DNA of 64,000 nt from Cladophialophora immunda. Its lineage: Eukaryota; Ascomycota; Eurotiomycetes; Chaetothyriales; Herpotrichiellaceae. The stretch covers positions 868,001-932,000 of the forward strand of contig NW_015622547.1 in the NCBI RefSeq assembly GCF_000835495.1, written 5' to 3'. This document shows, in pieces, positions 1 through 10,897 of this stretch. The notes beneath the pieces were generated by a model. That model worked only from the letters and a program-made list of their open reading frames with translations, had not been told where the DNA came from and did no database searches. The first letter of the stretch is position 1. The number at the start of each line of letters is the position of its first letter. Position numbers and translations under genes: made by a program.

Positions 1-798
1 ACCAACCAGAGGGGCTGTTTACTCTACCGTACTCGTACTAGTGAGGATATCTTATGTAATGGAGTATCAGATGCCTCTTCCCTCTGGCTCTCCTACGCGA
101 ACGAAGAACCGGACGGCCAGATTGAAAATTTGACACCGGCGCGAATGACACCATTCTGCTGCATACCGATTTCAATTGTTAGTGTTGTAGTGCCGGGATC
201 CAGGCGCGTATCTACTGGTGTGAATGTCCCTACATGTACTCCCGTACCCGTAAGGCTCCCAGGGCACGAATCGAGTGCTTGGCATACGACATTCCTCTGG
301 AGCGCTGGTGGCGGTGCAAAACGCAGGCTGTGCTTGTGCCAGGGGTTCCACCGACCGACCGACTGACGCAGCTAGTGATGCGCAAGATGTTGCTTTCAGC
401 TCGACCAGGAAACTCTGTGTATGAGTATGCGATGATGGCGAGGGCCACTTGCAGGTGCAATCCCTCCAGGATGATCCTCCCATTTGTATGGCTGAGCAGC
501 TGATGCTATGTTGCTAGTAACCACCGCTAATGCCAGCATTTCTTCCTTCCCAAATCCTCAATTGATCCTGGGTGACCGTTGCCAGTTCCCACATTCGATA
601 TGCCTGAACTTCGCTCCTCCATGCCTCTCTTTCACTCATTTTTCGTGACTTGACCTCGAAGACTGTTGTCGTTCCCTTCACGTGCCTCTTCCAACGGGAC
701 ACACCTCTTGCAACCACCCCGCAGTCACTCCCTTGGGCCCTGCGCAGGCGGATCCCACAGCGACCTGTTCTGAGGAGAGAAAGAAAATAACACACAAG
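1..798. other. Intergenic, upstream of phospholipase C
   Basis: No recognisable gene. The short open frames on both strands have no family resemblance and overlap each other. The last few hundred bases are C/T-rich and probably hold the promoter and 5' leader of the phospholipase gene. Confidence 0.6.
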
Positions 799-3484
799 AT
801 GATGCCGCATGCGATCTTGGGCTACCAACTGCCCCTTCGTGCTGGAGGGGGCGGCCAGCCGTCAGAGGCTGCCACAGATGTCGCCCTCGAGCCTTTCTCC
901 GAGTCTGTCCTGTCGCATCTCGTGTCGGCGAGTAAAGACATCTCGTCCCAAGATGGGAAAAAGTTCACCGACGAAAAGTCCTTCCTGAGCTATATGGCCT
1001 CGGACAAGTCGAACGCAATGTCGGCACCCGTGGACAACGATTTGAACTATCCCATGTCCTCTTACTTTATAAGCTCCAGTCACAACACGTATCTCTCTGG
1101 ACACCAGCTCTACGGCGATGCCTCTGTGTACGCCTACACCAATGTCCTCAAGCGGAGGTGTAGGTGCTTGGAAATAGACGTGTGGGATGGCGAGAGCGAC
1201 CCTGAATCCAGCAGCTCAGAAAATGAAGAGGATAAGTCTGATAAGTCGGACCCAAAGCCATCGCGCTGGAACAGGGTCAAGGCTCGCGCAGCGCGCATGC
1301 GCTCAAGCTCTCGGTCAGAATCCCTCGCCGCCAGCACGAACAACGCCCTGTCCGCTCAACCTTCTGGCCCACCTGGGGCTCAACCCACCGACGCGCCGGA
1401 TAAGGCTGAGGGCGCGGGCTCGCCGCGGAAGCCAGAGTCGTCCTCGCATGATCCGAACCGACTGTCACCGCACCCTTCACCCTCGCTCTCCTCCAAGAGG
1501 GAGCCGCGAGTACTCCATGGCTACACGCTGACTCACCCTATCACCTTTCGCGCCGTCTGCCATGCCATCAGGGAGTCGGCTTTTGTGAGCACGGAGCTGC
1601 CATTGATCGTGTCCCTGGAAGTGCACGCCTCCCTGACCCAGCAAGAGGTCATGGTCGAGATCATGCGCGATGTCTGGTCCGAGTTCCTGGTGTGCCTCCC
1701 AAAAGGGACGGACATTTCGGCACTTCCTTCGCCAAACTCACTCCAGAAAAAGATTTTGATAAAGGTCAAGTGGGTCGCGGACTCGCAGACAGGAGAGTCC
1801 AATGACCCGATCGAGCATGTGAGCTCAAATTCCACCGACGGGGCGGGGAGCGATGTGATCCCGACCTCCCCAGAGAAACGGAAGAAGGCCTCGAAAGTTC
1901 TGGCGGCACTCTCAGAACTCGGAATCTATACGCGGGCCTATACGTTCAAGCATTTCTCACAGCCTGAAGCTTCTATCCCGACACACGTTTTCAGTTTGTC
2001 TGAAAAGAAGATCCGCAACATGCATGACGACCCGTCTCACGGGCCAGCCTTGTTCAAGCACAACAAAAACTTTCTGATGCGGGTGTTTCCCAGGGGGACC
2101 AGGATCAACAGCTCCAATGTCGATCCCATCTTCCATTGGAGACAGGGCGCACAGATGGTGGCCTTGAATTGGCAGAAGCTGGACAAGGGAATGATGCTCA
2201 ACGAAGGAATGTTTACGGGGACGGGGGGTTGGATTCTGAAGCCAGAAGGCTACCGCAGCACCGCCGCAGCAGGCTCCGCAAACTCGCAAAAGGAAGTCGA
2301 ACCCAAAAGGCAACGGCTGGACCTGGAAATCCGACTCCTCGCGGCGCAGAGGCTACCCGTCCCGAGCGACAAAGACGTCTCGCACGCTCCCAGGATGAAA
2401 CCGTACGTCAAAATGCAACTTCACGTTGATTCACTTTGCGGTCCCGAACCCAGCAAGGAGGTGGACCGTTTGGTCGACGCCAAAGACGAAATCGAACCAC
2501 ATGGCGGTGAAGATGTCGACTCCGGCCTTTTTAAACGTAGGTCGGCCGATTCCCGCACCGACTGTCCTGATTTCCGGGGCGAGGTAATGAGCTGGACGAA
2601 CATGTCGGACGTCCTTCAAGAATTGAGCTTCATCCGGTACGTGTCTTTTTGCTTATATCTTTCTGGCGTCTCTTCCTTCATCTTCAAAGTTGTTTTCGCT
2701 CCTGGGATGGGGATGTGCCGGGGTGAACGCAGGCGTGATCGTCATGCCGCGGTCTGCGGCGTCCAAAGCGGCAGCAACTCACCTCGTTGCCCGCGCGCGA
2801 CACCATGTTCACCGCAAGTTTTTTCCTGGTCTGGCACTGCTTCGCTTGTACCCCCTTTGAGCCGTCTTCCATCGGCGTCTTCCCTGCATACCTACGAAGG
2901 CTTCGTCGGCGCACTTCAATATTCAGCGCATCGTGCGGCGAATGTAGCCCACCGCTTTCGGTGGCTGGCAGGCTGGATTAAGTTACGGGTAACGCCCGCA
3001 TTGTCTCGGCGACGCCCTGCATCTTCACGGGGCTGCTGGTGTGCAGCGACCATGGATTCATGGCGAGGGAAAACGACTACTAATTCGAGCCTGACCAAGA
3101 CTCGAGCTTTCGCATCGCCGAGATGCAGGACAAGGAGCGACTGCAGGATTGTGTGACACGCATGCGATCTCCATGTACGATCGTGTTACACAGCGTTTCT
3201 GACTTTCGCCTGGCCCACCCTCACCTCCTGTCGTGCATCGCTTCATTCGTGACAGGTCATATTGTGGCTTGATCGAGCTGCATAGAACCTGGACCTTTTC
3301 TAACTCGGTGCATAGACTAAAATTGATGGACGACCGTTCGATTGGCAAAGACAACCTGCTGGCATGGGCCTGCATTCGACTCGACCGCCTCCAGCAAGGG
3401 TATCGATTCATCCATTTGCTCGATTCGTCCGGCATGCCATCACGCGGTGCATTGCTTGTTCATGTCTGTAAGCGCACGAGTTGA
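799..3484 (+). CDS. Phosphoinositide-specific phospholipase C (delta type)
   Basis: Hydrolyses PIP2 to inositol trisphosphate and diacylglycerol at membranes. The X domain begins near residue 80 with SYFISSSHNTYLSGHQL (first catalytic His) and CLEIDVWDG, and continues at VSLEVHAS with the second His. An acidic, Ser/Pro-rich insert of about 90 residues lies between these two halves. The Y domain (about 363-485) contains GIYTRAYTFKHF and VALNWQ. A C2 domain follows from about 510 and ends in LLAWACIRLDRLQQGYRFIHLLD. I chose the ATG at 799 because it is the first in-frame ATG; the frame is open further upstream but only with non-ATG codons. Exons 799-2636 and 3316-3484 join in phase to give 668 residues. 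The intron 2637-3315 (GTACGT to CATAG) is about ten times longer than its neighbours. No EF-hand is visible. Confidence 0.9.
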
Positions 3485-6400
3485 GTGGTCGGTCGAGATG
3501 TGGAACCCGCTGGTTTGCCTTCCCCGCTCCAGCAGAAGGTTCTGCTGGGAATTTTCCCACCGCTGAATACCATATTCCACAATTTGGTTGGGGTAGGGGA
3601 GACCTCTGACCTAGGAGAGGCCCAGGCGGACTACACCTGTGTTGCCCTTTGCAGAACAAAAGGCATTGGATCTCATTCTTTACTACTCCGTACCTAGGGC
3701 GCCGGGTGCGGGCCTTGGAGTCTTGGTGCCCCTGAGTCTCCAGGATTAGACCACATTGTCCCGGCCATTTGCAGCCAATGAAACTTACTGGATGAATTCA
3801 CAAGGGCCTCGGTCCAAGACTCTGCTGTTAGCGCTGATTGGGACGTCTCTAGGACCAGCAAGCCGGGCTTCCCTGGAGCATGATTGTACTCGGCCAGTTT
3901 GATGGCGCGTGAAACCGAGCAGAGGAGATTCGACTATTTGCTCGTATTTGTGCGTGACAAACTTTGCCTCTGGGCCCCGATCCTTGGTGCAGAGTCCCGC
4001 AATGGACGAGCCTCGACTGGTCCGCAGATACCAGCTCCTGCTTGTTGTAACCCCTCCGAAAGCGTGCCTCCCCTTCATGTTGCTACGATCTCGATGCCGT
4101 GCACAGACTTTGAAGCAGGTCGAGCTTATCGAGATGGCATGCCCATGCTCGGGGCGGAAGGGGCTGACATTTGCCAGGATTCTTTTTCCATGCCATTGGA
4201 ATGCCCCTACCAGGTGACAGGACCGATGGGACCGCTTCTGACCTGTCCATCGTCGCACATGTGAACGATTACCCATCCAGACACATTCGGAAAGCAGGCT
4301 GGTACCTCTGAACTCGGGTGTGCAGGTCTGAAGAGTGACTCGCAGGGCATCTGGTGAGACTCCTGCTTATTTGGGTGCTCGACGGACACGACTCGTCAAT
4401 GCAGTTGGCATGAGGGTCGTTCCACTTACCCATGCGAGCTTTGGTGAGTGCACAGAGTCAGCAAACTTTGACGAGGCCCAGGATAGAATGGCCACTTTTT
4501 TCCGGGCAGCATGCATGCTGTGGGGTACGGAGCCCTTGCTGGACCTTTGCCAGTCACTGGCGATTCGGAATTCAATGGATGGATATGGACATTTCTGTAC
4601 CAGCACGGTTTCGGAGTCACTGCTGGGCAGGAGAGGATATATAATGGTCAACAAGTCACTCCTCCAGCCCTACTTCCGCTTCCTACTGGCGGAGCCTTGT
4701 TGCGACTCCAAGGTGCTCCTCTACGGACTCAGACAGCGACGCTCTCAACGACTAAGTCGCTATATTGTCCCCCATACACCACGTCATGAAGCTCGCGCTA
4801 TTGAACCTCGACAGCTTTCTTCCCTCCAAGAGGGAGGTGGCACACCCCAAGAGCCGGCCCGATGGACGTCCGAATGTTCGCACCAGACCGGTAATTTGAA
4901 TCACCGGGAACCACTGTCTGAGCAGGAAGCTGATGAACTCGAGGGGAAGATGAATGGCATACGCTGCCCTCGTTGTTTGGAGGACAACAAAGAAGTCTGG
5001 GTCATTCCGTGAGTTGTCTCTCTCTGAGTTCAGTTCAGTCCTGTCCGCAGACGTTCCTGTACTCCGACCGCGGCAAAATCGGGACAGGCTGACAGATAGC
5101 TGCAGCGGGACCAGATGTCAAAAATGCGGGTATCCCTGTTAAAGGACACTGATCAAATCTAATTGTCGAATACACGAGTATGCTAAGAGGGCTCACTGTG
5201 CAAGGGGTTGTCCGACTGATCCGCGGGCTGCACCATAGTGACTTTAGGCGAAAGGGGCCAATTACTTCTTCAGGACCGTAATGGTGCGGGAGAGTTCGGT
5301 GCGGTGTTTGAGGTCAGCATTCAAGGGACGCAAGCTTGAAGAGGGGAGCGAGATGCGACCGCCGAGCCCAAACAGGGGAAAATTCAGCGTGCCCTGCATC
5401 GGAGAACCATTTCCTCGTCTGGAGGGGAGGATATTTCAAGGCATGTGCGTGTAGATGCAGCATTGGGAAGCGGGAAAGGGCACTGGTTTGCGGAACCGAA
5501 TTTCTCTATTATCAGGCTGCGCAATTAGTGACGCAAGGGGGTCGGCCGGGCACGGATAATGACGCTGCTGACCGTGGACATGAGGATAAGAGCATTCTGG
5601 AGTTAGAGTTCGTCAAGATGTGAGAAGAGGCAGCCCTGTCCACGAGTAATCCAAGTCCTGTTGTCTACGCGGAAGGGAGGAGAGACGTTAGGTTACGAAT
5701 GGCCGTAGGGGATGGTTCCGTCTTCCCATGCCTCCTTGGGCGAGTTCTAGGTCTGATCAATGCACGATGGATGGGGCCGCTGCAAGACACTGGCATGGGG
5801 GGGCGTGGTAGGATCGACGCAAAGCCGGAGGACACCACCAAGGTTCTGTGGATGGTGAGCAGGGTTATGGCTGTCCAGGTACTGTGAGCAGGGGATCAGA
5901 CCGCATCCTCGAAAGCGACCCCCTCTAGACATCTCGAGCCATTGATCTTATTGCTGGCGAAGGCCTCGGGGAATGATGCGTGCCAGGTGCCAGATGCCAT
6001 TTGCGGTACTTGGGGTAGCAAAGGTACCTAGGTACTTGCGGTACGTGCGGTGGAAGCAAAGATTCCGCCAAGACTTGCGCCGGGGGAGCAGCCAATCAGA
6101 GCGTGTCTCAGCTGATTGGCTCGGACCCCACCTGAAAAGCCAAGTTTCAGGTCGAGGGCGGCGCACGCAGGGAGCACCGAGAGCAGGTCGCCATCTGGGG
6201 CTGTAGTATCAATCACCATCTTCCTTCGAGGGGACAAACACACCCACCCACCATAGCACACTCGCACACAGAAACACCACCGTATTGCCCATCGCCAAAG
6301 CGCCACCATCGTCACGCATCTCTCTCCCTCGCGGTGGCAACCCGTGCAGGTGTGCTCAGATCAGCCCCCTCGCTTCAACCAGCACCCACACCTTCGCCTT

Positions 6401-6981
6401 CCGTGATCGCGTCGTTGGGCATCGCTGGCCTCAGTCGGTGCTTGGCAAGGCATCCGCTTTGGGCGCAAGGCTCCTTTTCTCGCCATCACCAGCATCGCCA
6501 GCATCGCCCGTCCCGTCAACCACGTTCCCATCTTTCTCCCATCCACTGTACCCATTTGGAAGGCGTGGAAACCAACACCTCCAAACGTCAGCTCGGCAGC
6601 GAACCGAGGCCGTTTTCCATCAACCACCCACCACCAGCCCATTCCCTCGATCCGGTCTAGGTGCTCCCTTCACACTGCTCTCGTCCAGCCTGGCCGACAC
6701 TCTTACAGGCGACTCGGCTCATCTTTGCCATTTGGACATCTCGACCAGCCGTTGTACACCCCTCTGGCGCCTCCGAAAAGGGCAGTCATGTCAACGATCC
6801 TCGCCTCGTCCTGAAAAAGAGTCACCTTGGTGGGATTCCCGAGAGATCGGCCGTTAGGTGAAAGCCCTGTTCGGTCCAAAACCCCACATGTGCTCGCAAA
6901 AGTCCCGGTTGCGCACCATCCATATTCCTGAAACAAGTTCAGGGCTGCCATGTTATGTCACGCCACCAGGGGCTCGCAATC
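3485..6981. other. Gene-poor 3.5 kb region
   Basis: I recognise no gene on either strand. Several open frames of 60-225 codons (for example 4335-5012 plus, 3785-4276 minus) lack family motifs, overlap other frames and show no plausible exon partners. From about 6200 the sequence becomes C/T- and CACA-rich, like a long 5' leader for the gene starting at 6982. A 190-codon Pro/Ser-rich frame at 6285-6857 lies in that leader and is probably not translated. Confidence 0.5.
6090..6121. promoter_or_regulatory. Two divergent CCAAT boxes in a perfect inverted repeat
   Basis: AGCCAATCAG at 6090-6099 and its exact reverse complement CTGATTGGCT at 6112-6121 are separated by 12 bases. CCAAT pentamers are bound by the HAP/CBC complex in fungi. 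The element lies about 860 bases before the next plus-strand start codon, so it may mark the core promoter of that gene with a long leader. Confidence 0.4.
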
Positions 6982-8519
6982 ATGCCTAAACCGAAAATCG
7001 TGCTTTACGCGGAAACTCTGACCCACATCGGGCAATTAACTCTACATGCCTCCCTTCAAACGGAAAAGAACGAACACACGAAAATCCTGCTTTCCTCGGA
7101 TAAGAAAGTCATTACCGCCATTCACGACGGGGAATCGTCCAGTATCTATCTCCCGACCCAGATATCGGGCACTGCTCACGTCACGTTTCCCATCGACAAG
7201 AGGACAGAAATCTCGACGCGTCTGCAGATAGACGACGTCGGGCAGCTAAAGCCGACGACTGAGGGACTGAGCGATGTTGAAGCTCCTTGGTCTGCAGTCA
7301 GCCTGCATGCACGTAGTTCTATCTGCTGCGGCCAATGCGCTGCTGCTATTCTGGTGACGGACAAAGTCACGACCTGGAAAGATTTGCCAAGCGAAAACTG
7401 GGCGGAATTGATGGACTTTTGGTTCTGCCATAAGCCTCACAACAAGCAGTCCCCTCAGGATCATGCAGCCCAGTCCGCAAACCTCGCCGCAAAGGGTAAA
7501 GTCACGCCCACCCCGGGTGTGGGTTTGGTGGATATGGTTTCGTTCCTGTTGTGCGGAGAAGACTGTGCAAACATCAAGGTGAGTCGAACCACAGCTGATT
7601 CCCCAGCAGAAAAAGCCGCACACGTTATCGGCGCAAAGAAAGAAGCTTTTCAGGTGTCTAGCCAAAATTCCATTGATCTAGTTTCTGATACGTTCGCCGG
7701 ACATCAAGTCTGTGATCGGTGACCTGGTGGCAGACTCAACCTCCTCTCGGTGACGGATGATCTGCCGCCACGAGCCAAGACAACATGCCTCTCCATTTCA
7801 CCTTTGCGTCTTTGAGTGGCACCGCGCGAGGGGATATGCGTCGAGGTACATTCCAGCTGACCCTACTTCAGGTGGCCAAGGACCCGACGAAGGCAGGCGT
7901 CGATATCCTGCGATGCGCCTCTTGCAAGAGCTGTCTCGGATCTGGCGCAGAGGACGAGAAAAGCTACCGTCTTTATAAGTCCCGTCTGGCCGTAATTCCA
8001 GAGCCAGGCCAAGCGCCACAGAGATTCCCGGCCGCCGTCTTCCTGACCGCTCAACTGCTGTCTCTGATTGGGAGCTCGGTAAGTCGCAGGGTCGTCGTCC
8101 ATGACGACGGGCGATCTGAGTCCGAGGGCGGCCGTCAAGGTCTTCTCCTTTGGATCTTCAACCCTGATATTTACTACTCCAGCAGCAAACGTGGACCCAC
8201 GGCCCACCGCGCTATGAAGGTATTCTACAAATCCCTTCCTCGTCCGGAGGAGTTTCTGGACGGCGCGGGTTCGAACTGCGAAGAGCTTGTCGTTCCCGAG
8301 GAGGACTTTTCTGGATTCAAACAGACCTTACAAGAGAGCACAGACATCCTCCCTCCGTCGGCGCGGACTTTCCAGGACTGGGACGTCGGCCTTCTGGACC
8401 GATGGGAAAAGAATGCGACAGGTTCCGCGAAGATGGACCAAAACCCGTTGAACAAGAAAGTGGAGGAAGGGTTCGAGCTATTCAAGTTGCCCGCGGGAAT
8501 GAATGAGCTTTATCTCTGA
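6982..8519 (+). CDS. HECT_2-type protein related to UBE3D / yeast Ipa1
   Basis: The family comprises E2-binding ubiquitin ligase-like proteins; the yeast member Ipa1 is needed for pre-mRNA 3' end processing. The start resembles the family (KIVLYAETLTHIGQLTLHASL), followed by CCGQCAAAIL, WKDLPSENWAELMDFWFCHKPH and, further on, ILRCASCKSCLG and YRLYKSRLAVIPEPG, so the paired-cysteine and WAE.MDFW.CH signatures are present. An ATG at 6955 is also in frame, but 6982 fits the family start better. A donor (GTGAGT) follows codon 199 at 7579. Joining it to the acceptor ending at 7871 keeps the frame and gives 414 residues. An additional small exon inside this 293-base gap cannot be excluded. Confidence 0.8.
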
Positions 8520-9634
8520 GATCTGCGTCCCAAATCCCGTACGCATCAACCGACTTCGCACGATTCGGAGAGCCTACCGTACCGATAAAAATCTGATGTC
8601 GACCAAAATTGCTGCGGACGCTGTCTATCTCGTGGAAATCGGTCGGACGGAGCCTCCAAATTTGCAGCGTCGCCCAGGAGCAGTGTTGCTTCGACATCAC
8701 AAATTGGACGAGTTGAGGGGCTTAAACGCTCAAGGAGCAAAAAAGAGTTGTTGACATTCTGCGCAGAAGACGACACCATCTTACGGCCCATCTCGGGGGG
8801 CCAAGTGGCAACAACAACCTTGGATCACCTCCGAGCACATTGTCATGGGTGCTGGTGTCGATTCATGCACAATGACAGAAAGGCGTACTCCACAGTCCTG
8901 CGGAGCTGACAGCTGTGATCCCCTGGTGATGGGGTCAATACGCGCGGGTCCGCAGGCATTTTGCGGGTGCCTTGTAAGCTCCCCTCTCATGCAAAGGGAA
9001 AGTGCGAAAGCGAGCCTAGACTTCTAGGGTGCATTCAATGGAGGCGGACTGTCGAATACCCATATACTTACAAACATGATGCCGCTGGAAGATGATGGGT
9101 CATCTATCAACATATGATGATGCGGTGGCTGAAAATTGCACCACTGAGCCTTTCTCTCGACATTTCTGGTCATGTCGATAAAATAATCGACCTGCTCTTG
9201 GGAAGATCCAGGGCAAACCAAATGCTAGAATTTATGAATTTATCTTGTTCCGCGAATGAAACCGTGGAGCCTTCCTGTCCGAAGCCAGAAGATAGGTTGG
9301 GTCGACATGATCGTGATTTTGCGTAAGATACTTCACTGGCCTGGTGAATTCCACCGCACACGTCTCTCTCTACACCGTCGCCCTTACAACGATGACATTG
9401 ACACTGTTTTGAACGAGAGCATGGCGCAACTTTACCTTCCAATTGATGTGTGGCAACCTTTGGGGACTTACTGAGAAAAAGCTCGGCCAACTTACCTTGT
9501 TTGAAAATTCTGCCCTAGACCAATTACGGAATTGCAGCTTGGCCATCTCGACATCACGATCCGCAGAAAGCTCAATCGGAGCTCGCTACCCTTTTCAGGC
9601 TTTCTCTTACAACATTTCTGAGCTCGCCGTCGCC
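8520..9634. other. Intergenic, about 1.1 kb
   Basis: No recognisable gene. It holds the 3' flank of the HECT_2 gene and the promoter of the ATP synthase delta gene. Open frames are short and without motifs. Confidence 0.55.
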
Positions 9635-10444
9635 ATGAGTGCCCTCCGACTGTCCCGAGCAGCGCTACGCGCCAGGTCTGCAATGGTGGTGAAACCGATC
9701 CAACGACGAGGGTACGCCGAGGCCGTCTCCGACAAAATAAAGCTCTCCCTGGCTCTCCCTCACCAGGTACGTCCGCCCGAGATCGCTGGCCCGCAAAGCG
9801 CAGAAAAGAAGGTGCAGGCTTTCGCTGGAAAGAGTTGAGCTGACAGTGCGGTCGATATCTAGTCCATCTATTCTTCACACGATGTGTACGTGGTCGACGG
9901 GCTCCGACACCCAAGAACCTCAATTCGAATCCTCCACAAGTTCCGAGAGCTGACGCCACACCTGTAGTGTACAAGTGAACATTCCTGCCGAGTCCGGAGA
10001 GATGGGTATTCTCGCACAGCACGTCCCATCCATTGAGCAGCTCAAACCGGGCTTGGTCGAGATCATCGAGGAGAGTGGTGGAAGCAAGCAATTTTTTCGT
10101 ACGTTTCCACTTCTGGAGGACGGGGCCCGCGACATGGGATACGAGGATCAGTGACTGACACCAAATGCTTTGCTGGCAGTTTCGGGAGGTTTCGCCGTCG
10201 TTCAACCGGATTCCGTGCTGAGCATAAACGCCGTGGAAGGGTTCCCCCTGGAGGACTTCAGCGAAGAGGCGGTCAAGTCACAAATAGCGGAGGCCCAGAA
10301 GATTGCCAGCGGAAGCGGAAGTGAGCAAGACATTGCGGAGGCCAAGATTGAGCTCGAGGTGAGAACATCCACGACCGGTCTACTGGGGGGCGTGCTGACT
10401 TCGCTACACAGGTTCTCGAATCGTTGCAGGCGGCAATGAAGTAG
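9635..10444 (+). CDS. ATP16: Mitochondrial F1 ATP synthase subunit delta
   Basis: Central-stalk subunit of F1Fo-ATP synthase, in the mitochondrial matrix. Five exons give 165 residues: 9635-9766, 9863-9885, 9968-10098, 10180-10358 and 10412-10444. All junctions are GT-AG and keep the frame. The first about 27 residues are rich in Arg, Ala and Ser and end at RRGYAEA, a typical mitochondrial presequence. Family signatures are LSLALPHQSIY, VNIPAESGEMGIL, HVPSIEQLKPGLVEI, SGGFAVVQPDS and the C-terminal SGSEQDIAEAKIELEVLE. Exon 2 is only 23 bases long, so automated gene finders may miss it. Confidence 0.95.
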
Positions 10445-10897
10445 GATGTTGACTCACTACGCTTTGTACATATAGAGTAAGGCGAAGGGACAACCAGAAA
10501 GGAGTGCCATCCGAGTCTCAGATGACTTGAATCGATCCATTCCGTGTGCTACCTGACTCTGTTCACTTGTCTTTCTCTCCGTTTAGCAGTGCATTGCCTT
10601 CGCGTGCGGGAGACACGTCGAGCCAAAGTCTGCTCTCGCGTTGCGAAGCCTTGATCATGACGCCCGTGGGTGCACAACGCATCTGAAAACTCTGGTCAAT
10701 GAGGCTCACGCGCCTGCCGCGTCGAACCTTTGCTTCCTGCACCACAACCGCAGGTCAGGAGCGGTCCTTTCCCTTTCACTTCTCTCCTGGTACATGCATT
10801 TTCTTAGCTAGGCTTATCATTTACTTCTTCCCCTCAAAGCGTCGCGGTCACCATGATAGGCCCCGTATCAACATAGCCGCCCTACTCATCTCCGAAC
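10445..10897. other. Intergenic
   Basis: 3' flank of the ATP synthase delta gene and promoter of the next plus-strand gene. CT-rich tracts occur before 10898. No gene seen. Confidence 0.6.

Noticed and set aside
3095..3155. Extra exon of phospholipase C encoding SSFRIAEMQDKERLQD
   Set aside because: Joining 2636 to 3316 reproduces the expected C2 domain without it, and no pair of in-phase splice sites includes it cleanly. Kept only as a curiosity in the findings.
4335..5012. 225-codon plus-strand frame in the gene desert
   Set aside because: No family resemblance and several overlapping frames of similar size. Not supported as a gene.
6285..6857. 190-codon Pro/Ser-rich plus-strand frame
   Set aside because: C/T- and CA-rich leader-like sequence with no ordered segment or homology; more likely 5' untranslated DNA of the HECT_2 gene.
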